From contig OX337230.1 in the NCBI GenBank assembly GCA_946965045.2, positions 3,286,001 through 3,350,000 on the forward strand: 64,000 bases of DNA, given 5' to 3'. Shown here piece after piece: positions 1 through 10,368 of this stretch. The position numbers and the translations under genes are program-made. Source of the stretch: Epithemia pelagica. Taxonomy: Eukaryota; Bacillariophyta; Bacillariophyceae; Surirellales; Surirellaceae. Every line of letters begins with the position of its first letter. Position 1 is the stretch's first letter. Under the pieces are notes generated by a model. That model made no database searches and was not told the DNA's origin. It worked only from the letters and a program-made list of their open reading frames with translations.

Positions 1-47
1 TCCTCTGAAATCACCTGTACACTCCGTATCATCCCGATCTCCCACTA
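1..47 (+). repeat. Fragment of copia gag fused to LTR
   Basis: These 47 bases are identical to 1756-1802, inside the Gag part of element A ORF2. At 45-47 the sequence switches, through the shared triplet CTA, into LTR sequence equivalent to 7465 onward. It is probably the right edge of a second copy of the same family, extending left of the window, that lost everything between mid-gag and mid-LTR. An assembly join could look the same. Confidence 0.75.
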
Positions 48-335
48 TCACACCAGATCCATGGCCGTATGCAAGAGCCAGGACTTCAGCACCGTCAACC
101 ACCTTAGTTAGTAATCGTCTCACAATCATTAATATCACCATTTTAACACTCATCTTAAGACTTACCTCTTATCAGTGGACCGACTGCCCCCACCCACGGC
201 GGACTTCGACTTGCAACTCTTCTCTGACCCGTGGAGGATTGTTGTATCGGTTGGTGATTCGATTGTCGGCTCAGCGAGCCTTTTACCTATCCTAACTATC
301 TGTCTAACCCCTGTTGAATCGAGAGAAGTTTATCA
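45..335 (+). repeat. Element A 5' LTR, 3' portion only
   Basis: Matches 7465-7755 at a constant offset of 7420, ends in TATCA and is directly followed by the primer-binding region. The first ~467 bases of the LTR are absent and replaced by the gag fragment at the window's left edge. Confidence 0.9.
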
Positions 336-349
336 GATTAACAGTCTCA
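336..349 (+). promoter_or_regulatory. Primer-binding region of element A
   Basis: GATTAACAGTCTCA starts directly after the LTR. The same 14 bases stand next to the LTR in element C (48267-48280, minus) and element B (11426-11439, minus), so this is the conserved minus-strand primer site of the family. I did not identify the priming tRNA. Confidence 0.75.
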
Positions 350-373
350 TCGTTTATTTCCGAGAAGCTTTCG

Positions 374-1129
374 ATGTCTCACGACGATTCCAACCTCTCT
401 ATTCGACACATCTTTCATTCCTTCCAACAAAGCGGGGAGGAACTCCATCCACCCGTGGCCCATCCGGGCGAGCCCTTGATTGAAACTCCGAAACCGACCC
501 CGACTCAGGCCAGTGCTCCGAATCCCTTCCAGACCCCGGACCAAGTGGTCCAGCCTCCTTCGATTCCGACTCACCCTTCGACTCCGCCTCGCCGTTTGAA
601 CCCTACTCGCACCCGACGTACGAGCCGTCTTCTTACTGCGCATATCCGACACTTCCGCGAGCCGACTGAGTCGACTACCGACCCCGACGTGATCCGTTCC
701 ACAACCGAACGCGAGATCGATTTCCAGTCCGTCCAACCCGTGACTGACCTTGAGGACATCCAACGACTTCTCGACCTCTTGTACCAGTGCTCGAGACGCC
801 GTTTCATTGTCCAAGCCCTGTTGGGCAACCCTGTGGAACCCATCCGTATTCGATTCATCTCCTTTGAACGTCCAACCAACTACTTCCACACCATCTGGAT
901 CGTCAACTCGACGACGAATCCGCTACCTACCCCGACTACTCGTCTCGACGAGTACGTCTCCTTTGTTCACGAGATCCATCTCTGCCAGGATTTCCGTGCG
1001 ACTATCTACCCTCTCTTCACTCAACACGTGAACCACTTGTTGGAAGACGACGACGTTGAAGAACTAGCCACTACAGTGGACGATTCCGCATCTCGTCTTC
1101 AGTACCGAGCCGAAAGTGACCAAGAATAA
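374..1129 (+). CDS. Copia element A ORF1, unknown function
   Basis: 251 residues starting at the ATG at 374, chosen because the homologous ORF of element C starts at the equivalent MS-D motif. Shared with C ORF1: an FQQSG stretch, a PGE.LIETP motif, the sequence ASAPNPFQTPDQVV, a Pro/Arg/Thr-rich basic segment, and a VQPV.DLEDIQRLLDLLYQ helix. It contains no recognisable Gag, nucleocapsid or enzyme motif. It lies between the primer site and the main ORF, an extra frame that classical Ty1/copia elements lack. It may be a structural or RNA-binding protein; that is inference only. Confidence 0.7.
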   Translation: MSHDDSNLSIRHIFHSFQQSGEELHPPVAHPGEPLIETPKPTPTQASAPNPFQTPDQVVQPPSIPTHPSTPPRRLNPTRTRRTSRLLTAHIRHFREPTESTTDPDVIRSTTEREIDFQSVQPVTDLEDIQRLLDLLYQCSRRRFIVQALLGNPVEPIRIRFISFERPTNYFHTIWIVNSTTNPLPTPTTRLDEYVSFVHEIHLCQDFRATIYPLFTQHVNHLLEDDDVEELATTVDDSASRLQYRAESDQE

Positions 1130-1178
1130 GTAACTTTACGTAGTTTCTACACCAAACCAGACACAAAACCGAGTTCCG

Positions 1179-1238
1179 CACATCCGGGTTCCAAGCACAT
1201 CACACATCCGGGTACCTACATACGTGTCACATCCGGGT
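1179..1238 (+). promoter_or_regulatory. Triple CACATCCGGGT motif between ORF1 and ORF2
   Basis: CACATCCGGGT occurs at 1179-1189, 1203-1213 and 1228-1238. Element C carries the same 11-mer three times in the same inter-ORF spacer (47327-47337, 47353-47363 and 47402-47412, minus strand), although its surrounding spacer differs. Conservation of a repeated motif in a diverged spacer suggests a function in ORF2 expression, for example an internal promoter or a reinitiation/ribosome-entry element. Which one cannot be told from sequence. Confidence 0.55.
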
Positions 1239-1321
1239 TCTTTTCACACCGGTTAAATAAAATTTTCGCAAGGACATCACGCTACACACTGTGATAACAG
1301 CTGAACCATACAAGTACTATC

Positions 1322-4300
1322 ATGGAAGCGACACCTCCCAAGACACCGTTTACTCCTCCTGAGGACAAGTCAAGTCATATAACCAACCAAGATCTCTTCG
1401 ACCATATAACTAAAGGCATCTTTGGTTGTAATGATGAACGAGCCCAATCACTTCAAAAGTGGGTGCGACATCATGGTTTTGAACATATCCTTCATGTCCT
1501 CGACCATGTTGCAACTGATCCCGAGGAGACACTCAAGGATCTCATGCAATACAAGGTTGGAAAACAAGTCAACGACCTACAGACAAGTACAAGATTACAA
1601 CTCAAACTAATGGCATATTGGTTACTACAACAACGGCAACTCCAACATGGAAAACTACCCCGTGCTACATGGATGAACCTCACGAGGGACCAATATGACG
1701 ATTGGAGGATCAACACCGACTTTACCAAGTCTGGTATGAACCAAGACCCAGTTTCTCCTCTGAAATCACCTGTACACTCCGTATCATCCCGATCTCCCAC
1801 TACATCCTCTACAACATCTCAATCCATGTTAGATCTCTCTGCTTTCAAGAAAGGAACCAAAAGAGATGCAACAACATTTGAATCATTCAAAGACGAACGA
1901 TACTTTGATTCGTTTTGGCGTGTATTCAAATCAACTGCGAAAGCACAAGGATTGTCGAATGTTCTTGATTTCGATTACAAGGTACCCAAGGATGACGAAT
2001 GCGCAGAGTTACTTTTCCAAGAACAACAAGTCTTTGTCTATTCTTTACTTGTACGTATTATTCAAACCGACCAAGGAAGAGCATATGTTCGAGAACATGA
2101 ACATGATGAAGATGCAAGAGCCGTATTGAAGAAACTCCATGTTCTACACACTGAATCTGATCTAGCTAAGCGAGAAGTGTTACGCCTAACAAGCTACATT
2201 TCGAATCTTCGACTGGATGACTCTTGGCGTGGTACAACTCGTCAGTTTCTCCTACATTTTCAAGAACAGCTACGACTTCTGGATAACCTTGTACCACTGT
2301 CGGATCGTATCCATGACCATACAAGGATGACCTTCCTTATGCAAGCTGTTAAAAAGGTACCTGATTTAAGACGAGTCAAGATCTTGGATAACGTTGTCAA
2401 CACAAAATCTGGAGCCAAGTCTCTCTGTTATCAATCATATTTCCGCCTGCTTCTTGATGCTGCTTTTGACCATGACCAAGCTACCCGAACTTCTGCGTCT
2501 AACCGCCGTCGTCATGTAAAGCAACATGAATTTCAGTTGGATGAACCTTTTGAACCAGTGGAGCCCCCTGACTACCAGATCAACAACACGAATATCCAAT
2601 CCGAAAAGTCCCCAACTTCGTCGAAAATCAGCCTTCCAAGAGATGTATGGTTTAAACTCTCTGAAGAGGATCGGCAAATCATTGTCGACTTCAATAAATC
2701 CGTCCAAGATTCCCCGACAACTCAACGCAAGGTCCAAACACATTCTCTTGACATTGATCCTGAACCGGACCCTGATCCTGATGCCAACAACATTGGTGAT
2801 ACCCATCAAGATGCACCAGAACAAGATCCATTCGATACATCCTCTGATCCGGTTACCCAGTTCGTACACCAGGCTATTGCATCGACAGATATCAATCATC
2901 CAGCATCTGACCTCAGCAACATCTTGTCAACTTCTACGACAAAGTCAAGTCCTAAAGTCAAGTTCAAGTCTTCTGCCGATCACAAGCAAAAGGTTCATAT
3001 GTCACGATATCTATTCTCCCGCAAATCCACCTTTTCTGGTAATCAACTCATCGATCGAGGTGCCAATGGAGGCCTTGCAGGATCTGACATGCGTATCCTT
3101 GCCAAAACCGGACGTCATATTACCATCGTAGGTATTGACAATCATGAATTGACTGGCCTTCCAGTTGTTACCTGTGCTGCCAAGTTTGATACAAGTGATG
3201 GACCCATTATTGGTATCTTCAATGAGTATGCCCACTATGGAAAGGGTTTATCTATCCATGCCCCAGCGCAATTTGAACATTTCGGCTTATCTGTCGACGA
3301 ACGATCCGTCAAGGTTGATGGCAAACAACGCATTACTACCCTTGATGGACGTGCATTGCCCTTACGAATCAAAGATGGCCTTGCATGCATTCAATCTCTG
3401 GGAATCCCTTCTGATGACGATATGGATAAATATCCGCATATTGTGTTCACTTCACCCCATATCTGGGATCCTTCTGTACTTGACCATACCCATCCAGACC
3501 CCCATCAAGACCCTGCACCGAACTGGACATCTGTGGAGACTGATGGTAGTATGGAAACGTACCCCTATGACCAATATGGGGAGTATACGGATCGCGTTGT
3601 ATGCACTTTGAATCTCCTCCTTGATCTCCCATATGATCATGGCCCCGATACACCTTCCTTCTTTTCCATCTATGCTGATCAAGATGGCAACGACCCCACA
3701 CTTCATGCGTCTGTCCACAAACTCTACAAGGAACAATACGACTGGAAGAAATTTCGCCCTTTCTTTGGGTGGCAATCGGAAGACGTAATCGCCGATACGT
3801 TCAAGCATACAACTCGTCATGGACACATTTCCTTTGACCAGGATACCTTGAAGAAACACTTTAAGGCCCGGAATCCTATCCTTAACCTACCACGACGGCA
3901 TGAACCCGTTGCCACTGACTCCATCTTCTCCGACACCCCGGCTGTTAACCATGGTGGCAAGATTGCTCAGATTTTTGTTGGTCGTGATACTTTGGTTACT
4001 GACATTTATGGTATCAAGTCTACCAAGCAATTCGTCAATACCCTCCAGGATAACATTCGTACACGTGGTGTCATGGAGACTTTGATCAGTGATGGTGGTT
4101 CGTCACTTATTTCCCACAAGGTCAAGGATATTCTTCGCACCCTTCTGATTGGTGAATACCGTTCCGAGCCCTATCATCAACACCAGAACAAAGCTGAGAA
4201 CCGCTACCAGACCGTTAAGCGTATGACCAATGCTATCATGAATGCCTCTGGTTGCCCTGCTTCTGCATGGTTACTTTGTTTAGAATATGTGTGTGACCTC

Positions 4301-7003
4301 CTCAATCACACTTCCTCTCCCACCCACTCTGGCCGCACCCCTCTTGAGGCTCTTACCGGTACCCCACCCGACATTACCCATCTCCTTTTCTTTCCTTTCT
4401 GGGATGAGGTCTACTATCGTGTCGACCCTTCTGAACCTACCTCCGGTTCTTACCCTTCGTCTCCCGACGAGAAGATTGGCCACTGGGTTGGTTTTGCCCA
4501 CAATGTTGGTGATGCCTTTACTTGGAAGATCCTCACTGCCGACAACGTCATCATCTACCGTTCCGCTGTCCGTCGCGTTGCCTCCACTACCCCCAACCTT
4601 CGTGTGGATATCTCTTCAGGGGAGGAGTCGCCGCATAAACCCACTGACAAGCAAGGTGACACTGTCTTTATTCGCAGCAGAAGTGAAGACCCATCCACAC
4701 CTATGCCAACAATTGACTACGACGATTTAGTTGGACGCACATTCCTTTGTGACACTGAAGAGAATGGGGAGCGCCACCGAGCACGAGTAATCAAACGAGT
4801 TGTCGACCTGGAACAAGATGCAACCAAACAAGAAGATCGACTCAAATATATCTTTCGCAAGTCTAACTCCAATGTTGATGAGATGATCTCCTACAACCAG
4901 CTCATGGAATACATTGAAAGGGATAATCAAGCCCAAACGACAGGGGATAGTCTCTTCCGATTCAGAGACGTTATTGCACACCAAGGACCTTTGAACTCAA
5001 GCGACCCAGACTATAAAGGGAGTAAATATAATGTCCTTGTTGATTGGGAGACTGGGGAGACGACATACGAACCTCTATCTCTTATTGCAAAGGATGACCC
5101 CATCACAGTCGCCATCTATGCCAAGAAAAATGGTTTGCTGGATCTACCTGGATGGAAACATCTCAAGCAATACGTCAAGACAAGCAAAAGACTCATTCGA
5201 GCAGCTAAACAATCCAGGATCAAACAAGTTCGTCGCTCTATCAAGTACAAGTTTGGTTTCCAAGTACCTTGCACCTATGAAGAAGCAGTGGAACTAGACA
5301 AGCAATTTGGGAACACGAAATGGCAAGACGCAACAGAATTGGAACTCTCACAGATCCAATCGTACAACACTTTCAAGGACCATGGAAAAGCCAAGTTCAT
5401 TAATGGGAAATTGGCCAATGCACCAGAAGGATATCATAAGATAAGAGTACATCTGGTCTTTGATGTCAAGCATGACGGAAGGCACAAGGCACGACTTGTC
5501 GCAGATGGACATCTCACCAAGGAACCCGTTGAGACCATCTATTCAGGGGTTGTCTCCATTCGCAACCTTCGCATTGCCATATTTCTTGGAACCATGAACG
5601 ACATGGAAATATGGGGAGCAGATATTGGGAACGCATACCTAGAAGCATTGACAGGAGAGAAGATTTTCATCATTGCAGGACCAGAGTTCAAGGAGTTAGA
5701 AGGACATATCTTGATCATCTACAAGGCATTATATGGTCTCAAATCCTCAGGTGCTCGCTGGCATGACAAACTGTTTGATGTTCTCATTGATATGGGATTT
5801 TCTCCAAGCAAGGCTGACCCTGATATTTGGATGAAGAAGGCTCCTGGAGAAGACTGTTATGAATATATCGCTGTATATGTTGATGACTTAGCTATCGTTG
5901 CCATGGACCCTGAAGCTGTCTGCAAGATCTTTACAGAAAAATACAACTTCAAACTCAAAGGAGTCGGACCTATTGAGTATCATTTGGGGTGTCGTTATAC
6001 CAAAGATCCAGACGGTACACTTGTGTCTGACCCACGAAGGTACATCGAGAAGATGATGGATACCTATGAACGATTGTTCAATGAGAAACCCAAGAAAGCA
6101 AAGCCGCCAGTCATTGCTAACGATCATCCTGAACTCGATGACTCTGAGCTCTTAGATGAAGAAGGGACCCAGCATTTCCAGACTCTTATTGGACAACTGC
6201 AATGGCTAATTACCATTGGCCGTTTTGATGTCTTTCCTGCTACCATGACTCTATCAAGGTTCAGAGCTGCTCCAAGGATTGGTCATTTGAAGCGGGCTAA
6301 ACGCATCTATGGATACCTCATGTCATTTCCTGATGGGTCTATCAGATTCCGCACTGGGGAGCCAGATTTATCAGCTTTACCTATCCAAGAATACGATTGG
6401 AGTCGTACCGTATACATGGACGGCAAGGAACGTATCCCTGAGGACTGTCCAACCCCACTTGGGCGTTTTGTGACAACTATACATTATGTCGACGCAAATC
6501 TCATGCATGATATGGTTACTGGGAAAGCAGTTACAGCCATCCTGCATTTTGTAAATGGTACACCCGTGGACTGGTACAGTAAGCGACAAGCCACAGTGGA
6601 AACAGCCACGTATGGATCTGAATTTGTTGCCGCAAGGACTGCAGTTGATCAGATCACGGAGCTACGCCTTACACTCCGATACTTGGGAGTCCCTCTGCGA
6701 GAGAAGAGTTACATGTTTGGAGATAACCGCTCTGTCGTTATCAATAGCACCACACCACACTCAATCATCTCCAAGAGGCACCATCTCCTATCCTATCACC
6801 GAGTCCGTGAAGCTATTGCCGCAAAGTACGTCGCATTCTACTGGAAAGATGGAAAGACAAACCCAGCTGATATCCTCAGTAAACATTGGGAATTTGCCGC
6901 AGTTTGGCCCATGCTCAGATCTTTGTTATTCTGGAGAGGAAAAATCCAGGAAAGTGATGAGGGAATTGACAATCCTCATTCGACGAATTGTGGGGAGTGT
7001 TAG
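1322..7003 (+). CDS. Copia element A Gag-Pol polyprotein
   Basis: 1,893 residues, uninterrupted. An N-terminal Gag-like region of ~550 residues is followed by an aspartic protease motif around Asp578 (LIDRGANGG, Arg in place of the usual Ser/Thr after Asp). The integrase core has Asp866, Asp924 and Glu959, close to DD35E spacing. The reverse transcriptase has YVDD at about 1519-1522 and ALYGLKSSGARWHD upstream of it. RNase H has ATYGSEF and ends with DILSKHW. No CCHC zinc knuckle is visible in the Gag part. The TAG stop at 7001-7003 lies inside the start of the 3' LTR. The element C polyprotein is a close homologue throughout. Confidence 0.95.
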   Translation: MEATPPKTPFTPPEDKSSHITNQDLFDHITKGIFGCNDERAQSLQKWVRHHGFEHILHVLDHVATDPEETLKDLMQYKVGKQVNDLQTSTRLQLKLMAYWLLQQRQLQHGKLPRATWMNLTRDQYDDWRINTDFTKSGMNQDPVSPLKSPVHSVSSRSPTTSSTTSQSMLDLSAFKKGTKRDATTFESFKDERYFDSFWRVFKSTAKAQGLSNVLDFDYKVPKDDECAELLFQEQQVFVYSLLVRIIQTDQGRAYVREHEHDEDARAVLKKLHVLHTESDLAKREVLRLTSYISNLRLDDSWRGTTRQFLLHFQEQLRLLDNLVPLSDRIHDHTRMTFLMQAVKKVPDLRRVKILDNVVNTKSGAKSLCYQSYFRLLLDAAFDHDQATRTSASNRRRHVKQHEFQLDEPFEPVEPPDYQINNTNIQSEKSPTSSKISLPRDVWFKLSEEDRQIIVDFNKSVQDSPTTQRKVQTHSLDIDPEPDPDPDANNIGDTHQDAPEQDPFDTSSDPVTQFVHQAIASTDINHPASDLSNILSTSTTKSSPKVKFKSSADHKQKVHMSRYLFSRKSTFSGNQLIDRGANGGLAGSDMRILAKTGRHITIVGIDNHELTGLPVVTCAAKFDTSDGPIIGIFNEYAHYGKGLSIHAPAQFEHFGLSVDERSVKVDGKQRITTLDGRALPLRIKDGLACIQSLGIPSDDDMDKYPHIVFTSPHIWDPSVLDHTHPDPHQDPAPNWTSVETDGSMETYPYDQYGEYTDRVVCTLNLLLDLPYDHGPDTPSFFSIYADQDGNDPTLHASVHKLYKEQYDWKKFRPFFGWQSEDVIADTFKHTTRHGHISFDQDTLKKHFKARNPILNLPRRHEPVATDSIFSDTPAVNHGGKIAQIFVGRDTLVTDIYGIKSTKQFVNTLQDNIRTRGVMETLISDGGSSLISHKVKDILRTLLIGEYRSEPYHQHQNKAENRYQTVKRMTNAIMNASGCPASAWLLCLEYVCDLLNHTSSPTHSGRTPLEALTGTPPDITHLLFFPFWDEVYYRVDPSEPTSGSYPSSPDEKIGHWVGFAHNVGDAFTWKILTADNVIIYRSAVRRVASTTPNLRVDISSGEESPHKPTDKQGDTVFIRSRSEDPSTPMPTIDYDDLVGRTFLCDTEENGERHRARVIKRVVDLEQDATKQEDRLKYIFRKSNSNVDEMISYNQLMEYIERDNQAQTTGDSLFRFRDVIAHQGPLNSSDPDYKGSKYNVLVDWETGETTYEPLSLIAKDDPITVAIYAKKNGLLDLPGWKHLKQYVKTSKRLIRAAKQSRIKQVRRSIKYKFGFQVPCTYEEAVELDKQFGNTKWQDATELELSQIQSYNTFKDHGKAKFINGKLANAPEGYHKIRVHLVFDVKHDGRHKARLVADGHLTKEPVETIYSGVVSIRNLRIAIFLGTMNDMEIWGADIGNAYLEALTGEKIFIIAGPEFKELEGHILIIYKALYGLKSSGARWHDKLFDVLIDMGFSPSKADPDIWMKKAPGEDCYEYIAVYVDDLAIVAMDPEAVCKIFTEKYNFKLKGVGPIEYHLGCRYTKDPDGTLVSDPRRYIEKMMDTYERLFNEKPKKAKPPVIANDHPELDDSELLDEEGTQHFQTLIGQLQWLITIGRFDVFPATMTLSRFRAAPRIGHLKRAKRIYGYLMSFPDGSIRFRTGEPDLSALPIQEYDWSRTVYMDGKERIPEDCPTPLGRFVTTIHYVDANLMHDMVTGKAVTAILHFVNGTPVDWYSKRQATVETATYGSEFVAARTAVDQITELRLTLRYLGVPLREKSYMFGDNRSVVINSTTPHSIISKRHHLLSYHRVREAIAAKYVAFYWKDGKTNPADILSKHWEFAAVWPMLRSLLFWRGKIQESDEGIDNPHSTNCGEC

Positions 7004-7755
7004 GATTCTCACCGAAAACTAGGTGGCGAAACCTACAACTCATCGAATGATGCTAGTATTTTATGGCATCCGATGACATTTTCCTAAAAGTGAGAAAAGA
7101 ATGTCGGCATGCTCGCGAAACTATAAATTTGGCCACGGCATGCTCGCATTGCACGCGTTATCGGCGACCGCTCGGATATTAACTATGGCCCAATACGTGC
7201 GCGCCCAAAACTATCAAGTGCGCGCCTCTACTATCCGAGTACGCGCATCCACGATTCGACCTAACGGTCTATGTAATCAAAGCACGAATCACGATCACGC
7301 GAGACCATATCTCTGTTCCCACAAATCCAAGAATGCAAACAGCAACGCGCCCAGGACAAGACTTATACCACGACAAAGCAAGAGCTGTTGCATCCCATAC
7401 ATGTTATCCATCACCCTATACATTCAATATACACCAATGCCGGTCTACTCCAACCAGTGAGGACCTATCACACCAGATCCATGGCCGTATACAAGAGCCA
7501 GGACTTTGGCACCATCAACCACCTTAGTTAGTAATCGTCTCACAATCATTAATATCACCATTTTAACACTCATCTTAAGACTAACCTCTTATCAGTGGAC
7601 CGACTGCCCCCACCCACGGCGGACTTCGACTTGCAACTCTTCTCTGACCCGTGGAGGATTGTTGTATCAGTTGGTGATTCGATTGTCGGCTCAGCGAGCC
7701 TTTTACCTATCCTATCTATCTGTCTAACCCCTGTTGAATCGAGAGAAGTTTATCA
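6998..7755 (+). repeat. Element A 3' LTR
   Basis: 758 bp, starting TGTTAGGATTC right after the polypurine tract TGGGGAG and ending AGTTTATCA, with canonical TG...CA ends. Its first 17 bases align with the start of the element C LTR. A target-site duplication cannot be tested because the left LTR end is lost. Confidence 0.88.
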
Positions 7756-8154
7756 CTCTTTTTCCATTGTTGTGTTCCCTACTTCCTACAATGGGACAAG
7801 AACCAAGGATCACGGATCGGAAGGAATGCAACAATCAAACAAATGTATCATTCAAACTATTGATGTGTTCGATTATCAGAAAATCAATCGGAAATCAGAC
7901 AGGGAATACAATAGGACGATTGGACTGCAACCTACAACCTACATCTACATTGGCCATGAACAACAACATGATTCACCATGACAGTCAACAATGAAGAGGG
8001 AAAACAACGAGTCCTCCATCGTTGGTTTATGCTTTGTGCTCTCGTTGATTGTTGATTGTCTTGTTTGAATTCCGCAAGCCGCACCCCTTTTTAACCGAAA
8101 CAAGAGAGGGCATATGCGCAATGCGTACGCGCAACGCGAGATAGCGGCGTTCTT
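7756..8154. other. Gene-free stretch between elements A and B
   Basis: No convincing gene. The part near 8110-8150 is rich in GCGCAA/CGCG motifs like those inside the A and C LTRs, so it may be decayed LTR sequence of element B. I found no clear match to the B LTR bases at 11440-11690. Confidence 0.35.
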
Positions 8155-10368
8155 TTAACGGAGATCGTGGAGTTTATTTCCCTTTGGCTCCGCTAATCCG
8201 CTATCCGGATAGCGAGGCCAATCAGAAAGCCCCAATACGTCAGCATAGCGGCGCTCGGGTGGAGATAGCCTAAAGACGACATGAGGATAGGTAGCTAGGT
8301 CATTATCAGTTGGAATGCCTAGACTATCCAAATAGACAAGTCCACCCTTAAAGATCAAAGGTAAGGCATAACCGTCTAGAGTCTCAATACGCTGTCGACC
8401 ACCGACAAGAACTGACTTGTCATCAACAAGAGTCTTGAAATATTCCATTTGTGGTGGAGAGTGAATCGAACGACCTTTTCCAAGGTAGGCATACTCATGG
8501 AAAATACCAACGATTGTACCTAGCTGTGTAGAATAAAGACCTGCAGCGGTAACAATGTCCAAGCCAGTTACCTCATGATTATCAATGCCAACAATGTTAA
8601 TCTTTCGACCAGTTTTGTGGATAATCTTCAAATCACTCCCAGCTAAACCACCATTGGCCCCTCTATCAATCAACTGAAAGGTAGGGTTAAGGTTAGCCTT
8701 TGAGAAGCGATAGGTAGCATTGATAGAGAAACTAACACCCTTAGATTTAGCCTTGTTGGCAGAAAGGACGCGCTGAATATCGGATTCAGGATAATCAGTT
8801 TGCTCATGTAACATTGTGAGAAGCTGATCAGGATTAGGATCAGACTCAGTAGCATCAGCAGCTTCCTGGCAAGCTTCTTCAGTATTATCAGTAGCTGTTG
8901 GAATTTCATCAGCAGATGATTCACTAACCTCATGTAGATTCGTTTGACGAGGTTTAGAATTAGGTGAGTTAGCCAAGATACGTTTATTGTGTGCTTTTAG
9001 CATCTCTTTAACTTCATCTGAAGTAGCATCCCAAATATCCTTAGGGAGAAAAATACGCTGAGTACGAGTATCAATGCGATTACGAGTCCGATTAGCTTGA
9101 AAAATAGACACAAGATCCTCTTGAATGAAATCATCATGAGAACTAGAATGATCAGAGTCAAAAATATCGTGATCACACTGTTGGGAAGCATAAGCTCGTC
9201 GTTTAGATCCATTCTTGCTAGCTAAGTGCTGATCAAATTGAAAAGCAGCATTAGTCAACACACGATAGTAGTCATCATAGGACATCTTTGCATGAGTCCC
9301 AGATTGAGATTTAAGAAAATCATCGAAAATCTTGACACGTCGAAGATCTTCATTACCATCCACAGCTTGCATGAGAAAAGTAGTACGTGAAAAATCAGGT
9401 AGCTTTTGGCTAGAATCACATAGACTATCTAAAAGACGTAGTTGTTCATTGAAATGAAGCAAGAACTGGGATGTAGTGCCTCTCCATGCTGAATCAAGAC
9501 GAATGTTTGTAAGATAGGCAGTAAGACGCATGATTTCCTTGCGTGACAACTCGGAGTCCGTATGATGAGTGCGTAACTCATCTAGGACGGCTGCAGCATC
9601 CATGTCCATAGTATGGGCACGAATGATAGCACAACCTTTATCAGTTTGTAAACAACGAACTAAAACTGAATATAGAAAGATCTGTTGTTCTCGATAAAGA
9701 GCAGAGGCAGCAGGATCTGTGGAATCCACAACAAAAGAAGGATCCAAAACATTGCCTAATCCTTGAGCAAGTGCAGTAGCGCGAAAACTACGCATAAAGG
9801 GGTCATAGTTTTTATCTTCCTTGAGTACTTCATATGCCGTTGAGTCGCGTTTAATGCCTTTACGAAAGGTAGTCAAATCTTGCTGGGACTGAGACAAGTT
9901 AGACGTAGTAGACTTCCCCCCCGGAGTGCCAAGAGATGGAGTACCTGGAGTAGACGGCACGTTTAAGGCCCGAGACTGAAAAGGTGTAGGGAAATGAGTC
10001 CCGATGCGAAACCGACCATATTCCTCGCGAGTAATTGCTAACCAGTCATCAGCACCAAAGAAACGCGTAGCGAGAGATTGAAGATGATGAGCCCAAAGGA
10101 GAAAAGCACGGATTTGCTTAGCGAAGCTAGGATGTAATTTCTGGGTCTTATTCTGTCGCTTAGTTTTAAAATCGAGGTCATCCGCAAGGGTTTCAGGATC
10201 GGTGACATACAACTCAAGAAACTCAGAGAAGTCTAAAAATTTGTGATGAGTAAACCAGTCTTGGAAATCAGTAAGGCGATCGGGGGGTTGTTTCAAGATT
10301 GTAGTAAAGATGTGCTGAAAAACTGGATCCTGGGAAAGATCTACTGCATTCTCAGTCGGTTCCGTCAT
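8155..10368 (-). CDS. Copia element B Gag-protease, pol deleted
   Basis: 737 residues. The N-terminal Gag-like region is a diverged homologue of A and C ORF2 and is followed by the protease motif LIDRGANGGLAGSD. Homology continues to the PHVVF segment and then stops: the last ~38 residues match neither A nor C, and integrase, RT and RNase H are missing. The reading frame itself is intact, which fits a Gag-only donor or a recent deletion. A perfect 16-bp palindrome lies in the novel C-terminal coding part. Confidence 0.8.
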   Translation of the reverse strand: MTEPTENAVDLSQDPVFQHIFTTILKQPPDRLTDFQDWFTHHKFLDFSEFLELYVTDPETLADDLDFKTKRQNKTQKLHPSFAKQIRAFLLWAHHLQSLATRFFGADDWLAITREEYGRFRIGTHFPTPFQSRALNVPSTPGTPSLGTPGGKSTTSNLSQSQQDLTTFRKGIKRDSTAYEVLKEDKNYDPFMRSFRATALAQGLGNVLDPSFVVDSTDPAASALYREQQIFLYSVLVRCLQTDKGCAIIRAHTMDMDAAAVLDELRTHHTDSELSRKEIMRLTAYLTNIRLDSAWRGTTSQFLLHFNEQLRLLDSLCDSSQKLPDFSRTTFLMQAVDGNEDLRRVKIFDDFLKSQSGTHAKMSYDDYYRVLTNAAFQFDQHLASKNGSKRRAYASQQCDHDIFDSDHSSSHDDFIQEDLVSIFQANRTRNRIDTRTQRIFLPKDIWDATSDEVKEMLKAHNKRILANSPNSKPRQTNLHEVSESSADEIPTATDNTEEACQEAADATESDPNPDQLLTMLHEQTDYPESDIQRVLSANKAKSKGVSFSINATYRFSKANLNPTFQLIDRGANGGLAGSDLKIIHKTGRKINIVGIDNHEVTGLDIVTAAGLYSTQLGTIVGIFHEYAYLGKGRSIHSPPQMEYFKTLVDDKSVLVGGRQRIETLDGYALPLIFKGGLVYLDSLGIPTDNDLATYPHVVFRLSPPERRYADVLGLSDWPRYPDSGLAEPKGNKLHDLR
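8199..8214. repeat. Perfect 16-bp palindrome CGCTATCCGGATAGCG
   Basis: Self-complementary over 16 bases, within the non-homologous C-terminal end of the element B ORF and close to where the pol deletion begins. It may mark a deletion junction or be chance. Confidence 0.6.

Larger units (their letters stand above)
45..7755 (+). mobile_element. Ty1/copia (CoDi-like) retrotransposon A, left LTR truncated
   Basis: In order: a partial 5' LTR, a primer-binding region, ORF1, a short spacer, ORF2 (Gag-protease-integrase-RT-RNase H), the polypurine tract TGGGGAG at 6991-6997 and a full 3' LTR. Integrase before reverse transcriptase is the copia order. Both ORFs are open. Over the 291 bases that both LTRs keep I count about 7 differences (~2.4%), so the insertion is not very recent. 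The missing left LTR makes the copy unlikely to move by itself. Confidence 0.9.

Noticed and set aside
7756-8154. 3' LTR of element B
   Set aside because: Only GC-rich motif similarity; no stretch matches the B LTR at 11440-11690.
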